Positions 1 through 7,292 of a DNA stretch of 36,515 nt are shown piece by piece. Source of the stretch: Phycisphaerae bacterium (lineage in GTDB: Bacteria; Planctomycetota; Phycisphaerae; UBA1845); NCBI GenBank assembly GCA_021604825.1, contig BQJS01000020.1, positions 1-36,515 on the forward strand. Direction: 5' to 3'. Under the pieces are notes generated by a model. That model ran no database searches. It saw only the letters and a program-made list of their open reading frames with translations, and was not told the DNA's origin. The translations under genes were made by a program, and so were the position numbers. How positions within the stretch are numbered: the stretch's first letter is position 1; the number at the start of each line of letters is the position of its first letter.

Positions 1-381
1 GCGACCGCACTCGATCCGGAGATTCTGTTCTACGACGAACCGTCGGCTGGTCTGGATCCGGTCACTTCAACGGCGATCGATGAATTGATGATGGACCTGT
101 CGCAAAAACTGCGCGTCACCAGCGTGGTAGTCACACACGAGATGGATTCGGCATTTCGCATCGCCGATCGCATGGTCATGCTGGACAAAGGGCGGGTGCT
201 GAAAATTGGGGATCGCCATGAATTTGAATTGCTCCGCGACGCGAATCCCCTAGAGTTAAAAAGTTCTGACGATCGACTCATGAATCAGTTCTTGAATGGG
301 TTGGGTGAAGGACCGCTCACCGATGCGGAAGGGCTCAGCGAGTTTGAGAAATTGATCAACACGTCTTCTGGGGGTTTTTGA
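1..381 (+). CDS. mlaF: ABC transporter ATP-binding protein, MlaF type (5' truncated)
   Basis: This is the C-terminal 126 residues of an ABC ATPase whose start lies before the window; the frame is open from base 1. Visible are the Walker B region with its catalytic glutamate (L-F-Y-D-E-P-S), the D-loop (S-A-G-L-D-P) and the switch histidine (V-V-V-T-H-E). The phrase E-P-S-A-G-L-D-P-V followed by S-A-F-R-I-A-D-R-M is typical of MlaF/Ttg2A ATPases, which power phospholipid or other hydrophobic-substrate transport between the membranes of diderm bacteria. About 45 residues follow the usual end of the ATPase core. The next gene, 64 bases downstream, is an MCE protein, the usual partner, so the two very likely form one transporter operon. 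The permease MlaE is expected just upstream, outside the window. Confidence 0.9.
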   Translation, partial: ATALDPEILFYDEPSAGLDPVTSTAIDELMMDLSQKLRVTSVVVTHEMDSAFRIADRMVMLDKGRVLKIGDRHEFELLRDANPLELKSSDDRLMNQFLNGLGEGPLTDAEGLSEFEKLINTSSGGF

Positions 382-445
382 GTCTAGTTGTTGTTGAATC
401 CAATCGGGAATGTTGCCGCACCGAACAACGATGGCGAATTGAAAT

Positions 446-1711
446 ATGGCAAAGAAACGAAACACATTCACACTCGGACTGACGCTGCTGGTGATGTTCT
501 CGGTGTTCGTCGGGTTCCTCCTTTTCGTGGGGGTAAAGGGAGTCTTCCGCCCCGACACTCAGGAGATCGTGGTCCGGTTTGGACTTGGGGCTGCGATGCC
601 GGAAATCGTCAACGGGTCGCGGGTCAATTGCTTCGGTCAGGCTGTGGGCAAAGTTGTGGAGACGAAATTTGTCGAAGCGCCGGACCCCACCGGTCGCTCC
701 AAGAAAGACCTGCCCTATTTGGAAGTTCGGGCCACTGCGCTTGCGGAATTGAATCTGCGGGCTGACTGCCGGGTGATTTCGACGGGCCCCCCCCTTGGTG
801 GGAAAGGCGTAATTGAAATCGTCGATCGCGGAATCAGTGAAAATGAGTTGAGCCCGGACACCGTTCTGTATGGTTCGGTCACAGGGTTTCAAGAAGTGCT
901 CGCCACTGTCACGCGTGAGTTGGACGAAAAGAATCCAGCCGGCTTATTGCGCATGATCAAATCTGAATTCGATGCCCACGACAAGGACTCGCTGCTCGCG
1001 AGTTTTCACGCTTCTACAAAAGACATTAACCGCATCACCCAAAGCCTGGCGCTGGAGATGACCCGCGGCAAAGAAGAACATTTGCTACACAAGCTGCACG
1101 TGAGCATGGACAAGGTCAATCACGGATTGCAGGAACTCGTCGCTCTGCTCGAAGAAACGCGGCCAATCGTCGGGCGAACCTTGCACTCGGCTGAGCATGC
1201 GATGGCCAACATTGACACTCAGATCATCGACAACCTTGTGCATGAGTTCAATCCGAACCACAAAGCCGGCATGCTCGCGCAAATTCACGTGGCGTTCGAC
1301 AAACTCAACGGTTCACTGGAAGACGTCAACGCGATTACGTCGAGCACCAAGGGTATCGTGGTCTTAAACAGGGATCGGATCGACGAGTTGGTGCAGAACG
1401 CGTCGGAGGCGGGCATGTTGCTTCGGGCTGGCATCAAGGACTTGACGCTGCATCCTTGGAAGGCCTTCCTGAAACCGACACCAGCACAACTTCGCGAATT
1501 GAATATGTTCAGCGTTGCCCGCGAGTTCGCTGCTGCATCAGCCCATTTGGACGACTCGACCTCGCGTCTTAAATCGTTGGTGGACCTGCAAGGTTCATCG
1601 ATCGATCGAGATGACTTGCAACTCCAGAATATCCAAGCCGACCTTGCAGCAAGCGTCAAAAAGTATCGTGAGGCGGAAGCGGCACTTTGGGACTTTTTGA
1701 ACAAACGATGA
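446..1711 (+). CDS. MCE (MlaD-like) family lipid-transport protein
   Basis: A 421-residue protein with a basic N-terminus, one membrane helix at about residues 9-30, and an MCE/MlaD domain at about 37-125 containing the usual glycine-rich turns (for example G-P-P-L-G-G-K-G). MCE proteins are membrane-anchored periplasmic rings or tubes that carry lipids for an ABC transporter. After the domain comes a long, mostly helical, charged region (about 145-420) that may form a coiled-coil tunnel or needle. E. coli MlaD is much shorter (about 180 residues), so the long form is closer to the extended MCE proteins of other phyla. It follows the MlaF-like ATPase on the same strand. The ATG start is preceded by no clear ribosome site but fits the membrane anchor. 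The family call is firm; the substrate is unknown. Confidence 0.87.
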   Translation: MAKKRNTFTLGLTLLVMFSVFVGFLLFVGVKGVFRPDTQEIVVRFGLGAAMPEIVNGSRVNCFGQAVGKVVETKFVEAPDPTGRSKKDLPYLEVRATALAELNLRADCRVISTGPPLGGKGVIEIVDRGISENELSPDTVLYGSVTGFQEVLATVTRELDEKNPAGLLRMIKSEFDAHDKDSLLASFHASTKDINRITQSLALEMTRGKEEHLLHKLHVSMDKVNHGLQELVALLEETRPIVGRTLHSAEHAMANIDTQIIDNLVHEFNPNHKAGMLAQIHVAFDKLNGSLEDVNAITSSTKGIVVLNRDRIDELVQNASEAGMLLRAGIKDLTLHPWKAFLKPTPAQLRELNMFSVAREFAAASAHLDDSTSRLKSLVDLQGSSIDRDDLQLQNIQADLAASVKKYREAEAALWDFLNKR

Positions 1712-1751
1712 CGCGCAATCTCAGCATGCGTCCAACACAAACATTCAAACC

Positions 1752-2885
1752 ATGACCAAGAAAAAGCAAACCGAATTCGACGCGATCATCGTAGGCGCTG
1801 GGCCCGCCGGCGCGACCATCGCGATTAAGCTGGCCAAGTTGGGCATGTCCGTCGGCTTGCTTGATCGGGCGAAATTCCCTCGTCGCAAGCCGTGTACTGG
1901 CTGGGTTAATGCGAACGTTGCGGAACTGCTGGACGATCTCGACGTGGCGTCGAAGCAATTGCTTGCCCGCCCGTTCAAGGATGTCGCGTTTCATAATGCG
2001 GACCTGAGCAAGTCTTCGGTACCGGAACTAAAATCTTCGCCCGGGTATCTCATCGATCGCGCCGCGTTTGATGAACGGTTGGTGAACGCGGCGAAGCGGG
2101 CTGGGGCGCAACTGATTGAGAATCGGGAAGTGACGGACCTGGATCCACAGGAATCCGGCGTCAAGGTTATCGCGTCGGATGGCACTGGCTTTCATTGCAA
2201 ACTCTTGGTGCTTGCGATTGGGGCGTCGAAGAAGCTTCGGGCACAGGTGGGCATCGCCCGGTCCGATGTCAGAGAATCACGCTGGACGGCGCTGATCGAG
2301 CATGCCCTGGAAGGCAAATCCAAGAGCACGTCAGCCGACCCGCGCATCGATGTCGTCCTTGGCGCGACGGCTGAGAATGGTTTGGCGATCCTCGCCCGCC
2401 AGAAAGATAGAGTTTCGCTCACGCTGAATTCGCCCGGGGATCGCGAGGCAATTGCCGATCAGATTCTGACGTTGGCCCACATCATGCGCGAAAAGAAAAT
2501 GCTCACGCCTGAATTTCCGATTGAACCCGCAGCCGTAGAGTGTTCAAAATCCAGTTTTGGCCCGGCGCTCGAGTTGGATTCCCACGTCGGCAAACACACG
2601 CTGCTGATCGGCGATGCCGGCGGGTTTATTGCCGCCGTCAGTCAAGAGGGAATCTATCCGTCAATGTGGTCCGCAAAGATCGCTGCCGAGGTTGTTGGAT
2701 CAGCATGGGGCGCCGACATTTCTCAGGACGCGCTGATGACGTTCGACAACAAATGGCGACTGGAGATGGGCGACTACCTCCGCCCGCCCAACACCGACCT
2801 GCAACTATTAGCCCCATTAATCTTCTCAAACCAACCCATGACGAACCGAATGGCCAGCGCGTTTTTCTTTGGCGAGAATATCTAA
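1752..2885 (+). CDS. FAD-dependent oxidoreductase, geranylgeranyl reductase family
   Basis: A 377-residue flavoprotein. The N-terminus carries the dinucleotide-binding motif G-A-G-P-A-G-A (about residues 15-21) ending in an acidic residue (L-L-D-R), then the K-P-C-T-G-W segment that matches the K-P-C-G-G stretch of geranylgeranyl reductases. The second FAD motif, L-L-I-G-D-A-G-G-F, occurs near residue 285 and is followed by the family's E-G-I-Y segment. Such enzymes reduce or oxidise prenyl chains and related lipids; the family also includes halogenases and hydroxylases, so the substrate is open. It lies 40 bases after the MCE gene on the same strand and may belong to the same operon, which would suggest a hydrophobic substrate. 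No strong ribosome-binding site precedes the ATG. Confidence 0.8.
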   Translation: MTKKKQTEFDAIIVGAGPAGATIAIKLAKLGMSVGLLDRAKFPRRKPCTGWVNANVAELLDDLDVASKQLLARPFKDVAFHNADLSKSSVPELKSSPGYLIDRAAFDERLVNAAKRAGAQLIENREVTDLDPQESGVKVIASDGTGFHCKLLVLAIGASKKLRAQVGIARSDVRESRWTALIEHALEGKSKSTSADPRIDVVLGATAENGLAILARQKDRVSLTLNSPGDREAIADQILTLAHIMREKKMLTPEFPIEPAAVECSKSSFGPALELDSHVGKHTLLIGDAGGFIAAVSQEGIYPSMWSAKIAAEVVGSAWGADISQDALMTFDNKWRLEMGDYLRPPNTDLQLLAPLIFSNQPMTNRMASAFFFGENI

Positions 2886-2912
2886 TCTGCAACGCTTGAC
2901 TGCCCTAAATCG

Positions 2913-3500
2913 TCACCGCGACCTGTAATGATTCAGCGCATTCTCAAACTGCGAAACAAACTCATCCAAGGGCATTTTCTTCGGCCAGAAAAACCGAGGT
3001 ATCCAGATGGGCCGTTTCGCTCCATCCTTGTGAATGAGAACGAGCTCATGAAAACGTGAAACAGAAATCCGATCAACGCTCGCCCAATCAATCACGATGT
3101 CGGCATACCCTTTCACTCGAACGTACAGTCTTTCCGGTGCAATCTTCACGAATTCGTAAGGATACGAATATCGAGAGCGACGGACCACGAACCCAACACC
3201 AGACAGGGTAAGTATTCCGGCAACCAACAATGAAGCTACACGCGACCAGTGCGATGTACTCGAATCAGCCAAGTTCGTTAACATGCACCAAAGTGGAATC
3301 AGGACAAATAAGTACATCGGAGTTGAGTCAATGCGGATGCGGCCAGACGGTGAGAACAGTCTTGAGTTCTTCTCGACATGCAATCCACACTCCGGACACC
3401 TTGCCGGAAGCGCTGTGCCCGTCAAGTCGTACCTGCATGCAGGGCAATGATCGAGTTGTTGGCCGCGATCTGAGATTTGAACACTCCCCTCCAGACACAT
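2913..3500 (-). CDS. Zinc-ribbon membrane protein with YcxB-like C-terminus, unknown function
   Basis: A 195-residue protein, last in a minus-strand three-gene run, starting 4 bases after the phosphodiesterase stop. Residues about 19-39 hold two C-P-x-C pairs (C-P-A-C with Y-D-L-T-G, then C-P-E-C-G), a small zinc ribbon that recurs at the N-terminus of many planctomycete membrane proteins. Two hydrophobic helices follow (about 61-78 and 88-106). The remaining region contains I-D-W-A-S-V, L-V-L-I-H and I-P-R-F-F-W, which resembles the YcxB-like domain found after two membrane helices; this is my reading by eye and is tentative. No catalytic motif is visible. It probably sits in the inner membrane with the ribbon in the cytoplasm. 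Confidence 0.7.
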   Translation of the reverse strand: MCLEGSVQISDRGQQLDHCPACRYDLTGTALPARCPECGLHVEKNSRLFSPSGRIRIDSTPMYLFVLIPLWCMLTNLADSSTSHWSRVASLLVAGILTLSGVGFVVRRSRYSYPYEFVKIAPERLYVRVKGYADIVIDWASVDRISVSRFHELVLIHKDGAKRPIWIPRFFWPKKMPLDEFVSQFENALNHYRSR

Positions 3501-3504
3501 GCGA

Positions 3505-3987
3505 TCAGATTCGATGAAACGTCACTTCGTCGCGTTCAAGGTCGATCGTTGCCACGGTGTATTCGCGGGCTCGGTGCAGCGCGCCGGGGTTGATGATTCG
3601 GCAGTTGCCGATTCGTTCGTCTCTGGCGAGGTGGGTGTGGCCGTGCAGGATGTAGTCTGATGCCGGCGATCCAAGCGCGTGGTTGAATTCGGGTTCGTGG
3701 CCGTGGAAGACTTCGATTGACTTCCCGTGCAGTTCGAGCCTCAGCGGGACAGTCGCCGGGGGGGCGAGTTCGACCGTTCTCAGGTAGGCCAATGTTGCTT
3801 GATCGGGATAGTCGGTGTTGCCCCACACGAAGTGAACGTCGCGGCCGACCATTTCGTCGAAGACCTCGATGCCACCGACATCGCCACAGTGGATAATCGT
3901 TGCAGCGTTTTCGCGGTCGAAGATCTCAATGGCCTTTTTGACCTGACGCGACTTTCCGTGACTGTCTGACATAACACCGATGATCAT
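3505..3987 (-). CDS. yfcE: YfcE-family metallophosphoesterase
   Basis: A 160-residue calcineurin-like phosphoesterase with every metal-binding motif of the family in order: D-S-H near residue 8, G-D-V-G-G near 36, G-N-T-D near 56, H-G-H near 95, G-H-T-H near 115, and N-P-G near 132. Length matches YfcE/MJ0936-type enzymes, which hydrolyse phosphodiesters with two metal ions (usually manganese) in the cytoplasm; the natural substrate is generally unknown. It is the middle gene of a minus-strand run, 3 bases after the upstream gene and 4 bases before the next, so all three are probably co-transcribed. The start is the first methionine of M-I-I-G-V-M-S-D-S-H, as expected for the family. Confidence 0.92.
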   Translation of the reverse strand: MIIGVMSDSHGKSRQVKKAIEIFDRENAATIIHCGDVGGIEVFDEMVGRDVHFVWGNTDYPDQATLAYLRTVELAPPATVPLRLELHGKSIEVFHGHEPEFNHALGSPASDYILHGHTHLARDERIGNCRIINPGALHRAREYTVATIDLERDEVTFHRI

Positions 3988-3990
3988 GAA

Positions 3991-4617
3991 TTATCCGCCC
4001 ACGATCCGTATCGATTCGACAATGCTTTTCCAGATGGCCAATTCGCGACCTCCCATGTAACCAAAGGTTTGCAATTCGATGGAATAACCATGGGTGGCGT
4101 CTGGCTGATGATCGATGGCGGTGAGAATTTCGGCGTGCATCCCAAGTCGATTGGTATGCACATCCCACGTTTGCCTAACCGACGCGTGACATGCTGGCCA
4201 ATCGCCCATCATGGACTCTGCATATTCAGTATGATTCCTAAGCGGCTTGACGCCGTCCGATGTGGAGAATCCTTCGACGATTTCGGTGCAAAACTCTCTC
4301 GGGATCGCGCTGCTATCGGCCAACTTGCGACGCACGCGAATCAACGAATTCGCCGTGCCATACTGATCGGAAATCGGGATAAACACGTACTCCTCTAAAT
4401 CTCCCGAGGCCATTTCGAATTTTCCTTCAGTCCATCCGATCGGCGTTTTGAAACTGATCCGCCAACCCTCCAGGTTAACTGGGTCGTCCATCTTGAGATG
4501 GGTGCGCTGTGAAATGAGGCTGCTAGCCATCCACGACACGGCCAGCAATGATCCGACGCCGAAGATCAGACCCCGGCGTTGCTGTTTTGAGAAGTGATGC
4601 GACATGTTCATGGGCAT
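3991..4617 (-). CDS. Hypothetical membrane-anchored or exported protein
   Basis: A 208-residue protein of unknown function, first in the minus-strand run with the phosphodiesterase. A basic N-terminus (K-Q-Q-R-R) is followed by one hydrophobic segment at about residues 16-35, then a soluble domain with a W-R-I-S-F-K-T-P-I-G-W stretch, so it is probably a signal-anchored protein facing the periplasm. The later region, with a segment Y-S-I-E-L and a C-terminal helix beginning around I-W-K-S-I-V, loosely resembles lipoprotein-like domains of the PsbP/DcrB type, but I cannot assign it. Three methionines lie in the first six residues, so the exact start (4617, 4611 or 4605) is unsure. Confidence 0.7.
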   Translation of the reverse strand: MPMNMSHHFSKQQRRGLIFGVGSLLAVSWMASSLISQRTHLKMDDPVNLEGWRISFKTPIGWTEGKFEMASGDLEEYVFIPISDQYGTANSLIRVRRKLADSSAIPREFCTEIVEGFSTSDGVKPLRNHTEYAESMMGDWPACHASVRQTWDVHTNRLGMHAEILTAIDHQPDATHGYSIELQTFGYMGGRELAIWKSIVESIRIVGG

Positions 4618-4780
4618 AGCGCGCTCATCGTATGGTGTGAATTCAAGGGTGACAATGGTTGACCGAATCCTAACAGACGCCTACATTCACGGTCGCTGGT
4701 ATCGATATTCGATCTGTGTTTTCTTGAGGAATCGGCTTTGAAGCCCGACGCTGACCGTGTCAATCGGGCGCTCGCACCCC

Positions 4781-5671
4781 ATGGATGAATTCAAAAGATT
4801 CTTTCTACGCGGACTGGCCGCCGTACTGCCGACGCTGCTGACCATCGCGGTATTCCTGTGGGCGTACAGCCTGGTCGACACGTACCTGGGTCAGCATATC
4901 ACCCGGGGCATGCTGAACGTGATGTGCCTGCTGGGTGAGCCGTCGGCCGTGGACGCTGAGGAAGATTCCCTGCTTTATGGCGATCCGATCGATCGATGGA
5001 TCCAGACCGGCCCGTGGGCAGGCATTCGTGACACCGCTGAACACAACATCATTACCAGCAACGCTTTACACAGCACAGACGATCTCGTCAAGAAGCGGGC
5101 TGAAAGGGCTCGGACACGCGCTTTGTGGCGAATTGCCTTCAGCAAGTACAAATTGGGCTTGGTCGGTTTTTTGATTGCGATCATTGTCGTATACTTCGTC
5201 GGACTCTTCCTGGCGAGTTTCATCGGTAGGACCACGTTGCGGCTGGTCGAACGCACCGTGAGTCGAATGCCGCTTGTGGGTGCGATCTATCCAAACATCA
5301 AGCAGGTGACGGACTTTCTGTTCAGCGAGAGTAAGCTGGAGTTTTCCGGTGTGGTGGCCGTCCCCTACCCCCGGAAAGGCATTTGGTCGGTCGGATTGCT
5401 GACCGGTCGCCCGATGGGGGCGATTAAAGACCAGACGGATGGAGACCTGGTCACGGTGTTTATCCCCAGTTCGCCGGCACCGGTGACGGGTTATACGATT
5501 ACTGTACCGCGAGAGGATTTGTTGGTACTTGATATTTCGATTGATGAGGCGCTTCGTTTCATCATCAGTGCTGGTGTGGTTAAGCCTGACACAAAACTTC
5601 TGACGGAACCATCTTTGGGGCGATCTGCCCCAAGCCTTGGTGACGCGACGACAAAAAATGAGGAGACTTAA
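4781..5671 (+). CDS. DUF502 family inner-membrane protein
   Basis: A 296-residue protein starting M-D-E-F-K-R-F-F-L-R-G-L, the usual start of DUF502 proteins. Helix one is at about residues 7-29 and includes the family's L-P-T-L-L-T pattern; helix two is at about 124-150 (L-V-G-F-L-I-A-I-I). Downstream are the conserved P-L-V-G-A-I-Y segment, V-A-V-P-Y-P-R-K-G-I-W and the loop V-F-I-P-S-S-P-A-P-V-T-G. Between the helices is an insertion of roughly 90 residues, longer than in many relatives. An in-frame GTG at 4757 would add eight residues but has no better ribosome site. The family is a widespread membrane family of unknown role. Only 2 bases separate it from the hibernation factor gene, so they are co-transcribed. 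Confidence 0.85.
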   Translation: MDEFKRFFLRGLAAVLPTLLTIAVFLWAYSLVDTYLGQHITRGMLNVMCLLGEPSAVDAEEDSLLYGDPIDRWIQTGPWAGIRDTAEHNIITSNALHSTDDLVKKRAERARTRALWRIAFSKYKLGLVGFLIAIIVVYFVGLFLASFIGRTTLRLVERTVSRMPLVGAIYPNIKQVTDFLFSESKLEFSGVVAVPYPRKGIWSVGLLTGRPMGAIKDQTDGDLVTVFIPSSPAPVTGYTITVPREDLLVLDISIDEALRFIISAGVVKPDTKLLTEPSLGRSAPSLGDATTKNEET

Positions 5672-5673
5672 GC

Positions 5674-6015
5674 GTGGAATCAGTGGACATCTCGGTGAAA
5701 GCACGACACGTCGAAGTGTCAAACAACGTTCGAAGCTATGCCGAAGAGAAGGCATCCAAGCTACCGCGTTTTTTCGATCGCGTTCAAACGATCGATGTAG
5801 TCATCGACAAAGAACGGGACCACTTATCCGTCGAGATGATCGTGCATGCGGCTGGTGCTCAGACGTTTGTCGCGAAAGAAGTTGGCCCTGACGCCCATGC
5901 GTGCATCGATTTGCTGGTGGACAAGATGGAACGTCAACTAACCAAGCACAAAGAGAAACTGAAGAATCACAAACACAGTGGCCGTGGCGCAGAGACATCA
6001 ATGGACACGGATTAG
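5674..6015 (+). CDS. hpf: Ribosome hibernation promoting factor (HPF/YfiA, short form)
   Basis: A 113-residue protein of the HPF/RaiA family, which binds the decoding centre of the 30S subunit during slow growth and stops translation, often driving ribosome dimers. It shows the family pattern: V-D-I-S-V-K-A-R-H at the N-terminus, the helix around S-Y-A-E-E-K-A-S-K-L, then V-V-I-D-K-E and a basic C-terminal helix with K-M-E-R-Q-L. It lacks the extra C-terminal dimerisation domain of long HPF. The GTG start at 5674 is set by an AGGAG at 5661-5665. It lies directly before the EIIA(Ntr)-like gene, as hpf does before ptsN in the rpoN locus of Proteobacteria, but here the DUF502 gene takes the upstream place. 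Confidence 0.92.
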   Translation: MESVDISVKARHVEVSNNVRSYAEEKASKLPRFFDRVQTIDVVIDKERDHLSVEMIVHAAGAQTFVAKEVGPDAHACIDLLVDKMERQLTKHKEKLKNHKHSGRGAETSMDTD

Positions 6016-6181
6016 GGTCGATACGGACTAGCGTTGATATAGACCAAGGCTTCTGCTGGAACGCAACTTGCACATAATCGAATTTGAAAGTACGTCGGAC
6101 TTAACTGAGCGCGGCGGCAAATCACAGACAACTGCCCATTATGCAGATGCACCGGGCAATCCAAAACACTTAGGGGTTCGC

Positions 6182-6658
6182 ATGAAACTCAACGATTTCT
6201 TTGAAATTGACGCATGCATTCCGGAGTTGCAGGCGACCGACCGCAATGGCGTGATTCGCGAGTTGATCGAGTCGCTTTCCAACGTCGGCGCCATCGACCC
6301 TGCCGACACGGAAGCAGCAGCCAAAGCTTGCATCGCTAGAGAAAACAACGGTAGTACCGGATTTGGCAAGGGCGTCGCCGTCCCCCACGTCAGCAAGAAC
6401 AAAGTGGTAAAACGAATGGCGGCGGCGATTGGCCGCTCCACCGCTGGGGTTGATTTTGCGGCGCTGGATCGAGCCCCGGTATACATCGTGGTGATGGTAC
6501 TCAGCCCACCAGATGACCCTGACATGCACTTGGCTGCCATGGAAAGGATTTTCCGGCACTTACAACGTGACAATTTCCGCCGATTCCTCAGACAAGCCGA
6601 CACCAAGGATTCAATCCGTGATCTGATTATTGAAGCCGACGAATATCAGGAAGGATAG
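6182..6658 (+). CDS. ptsN: PTS EIIA(Ntr)-like regulatory phosphocarrier
   Basis: A 158-residue EIIA domain of the fructose/nitrogen type. The phosphorylated histidine is His69 in G-V-A-V-P-H-V-S, close to His73 of E. coli PtsN. Other family landmarks are the helix R-E-L-I-E-S-L, A-C-I-A-R-E near 50-54, and the late L-A-A-M-E-R-I-F helix. The frame stays open upstream to 6068, but the ATG at 6182 preceded by an AGGGG-like site gives M-K-L-N-D-F-F, the expected start. EIIA(Ntr) proteins take phosphate from HPr-like carriers and regulate potassium uptake, stress or carbon/nitrogen functions by protein contact rather than by transporting sugar. HPr and Enzyme I follow on the same strand. Confidence 0.9.
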   Translation: MKLNDFFEIDACIPELQATDRNGVIRELIESLSNVGAIDPADTEAAAKACIARENNGSTGFGKGVAVPHVSKNKVVKRMAAAIGRSTAGVDFAALDRAPVYIVVMVLSPPDDPDMHLAAMERIFRHLQRDNFRRFLRQADTKDSIRDLIIEADEYQEG

Positions 6659-6807
6659 CGAGTCAGAACTGGTTTGGCAGTATTCGGTCTGGGGGGATCG
6701 AAGCGCCGGTATTGCGATGACGAATTGGGCGTTTGTGGGCCATTCGTTTTTTTGGCGGCGTTTTCTTGAGTGGCGTTTTGTGGGTGGAAAGTGGAAGGCG
6801 TATAGCG

Positions 6808-7092
6808 GTGTCCGAAACCAATGGACAGGTCACCATTGAGATCGTCAATCCTCAAGGGTTGCACGCCCGTCCAGTGATGAAATTTGTTGATCTCGCCACG
6901 ACTTTCCAATCCGATATCAAGGTCGATAAAGGCGCGGGCACCGAACAAGTCGACGGAAAAAGCCCGATGCACATGATGTTGCTTGCGGCTCCGAAAGGAA
7001 CTGCACTTCGGATCATGGCCGACGGTGTTGATTCTGACGCTGCGCTGAAGTCACTCGCCGAGTTGGTCAACAATGGGTTCGACGAGATGTAA
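6808..7092 (+). CDS. ptsH: Phosphocarrier protein HPr
   Basis: A 94-residue HPr. The active histidine is His19 in G-L-H-A-R-P, which accepts phosphate from Enzyme I. A serine (Ser52) in G-K-S-P-M-H-M-M lies where the regulatory Ser46 of Gram-positive HPr would be, so phosphorylation by an HPr kinase is possible; no hprK is seen in this window. The GTG start at 6808 is favoured by GGAAGG at 6793-6798 and gives a normal length; an in-frame ATG at 6733 would add an odd hydrophobic extension. It sits between the EIIA gene and ptsI, completing the phosphate relay EI, HPr, EIIA. Confidence 0.92.
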   Translation: MSETNGQVTIEIVNPQGLHARPVMKFVDLATTFQSDIKVDKGAGTEQVDGKSPMHMMLLAAPKGTALRIMADGVDSDAALKSLAELVNNGFDEM

Positions 7093-7292
7093 TCGGGGGC
7101 CGATGCGTCTACTGGCGCTTTGGCTGGAACTGTTTTCTACCTCCAACGCTGCCGGCTCGATTTTCTTGAATCGACGTAACATCCGCCTTGGTGCAGCGCG
7201 TTGAAGGCCTGAGAGACGGTCGACCCACGGGCCAATCGGCACGACGCATTCTGTTTGATTCTTGGGTTTCAGGAAAGCTTGAACACTCGACC

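Noticed and set aside
6068..6181. Longer N-terminus for the EIIA(Ntr)-like protein
   Set aside because: The extra residues are unlike EIIA, and an AGGGG-like ribosome site precedes the ATG at 6182.
7188..7292. Longer N-terminus for Enzyme I
   Set aside because: The added residues do not resemble the family; M-E-I-L-R-G-I-A at 7293 is the normal start.
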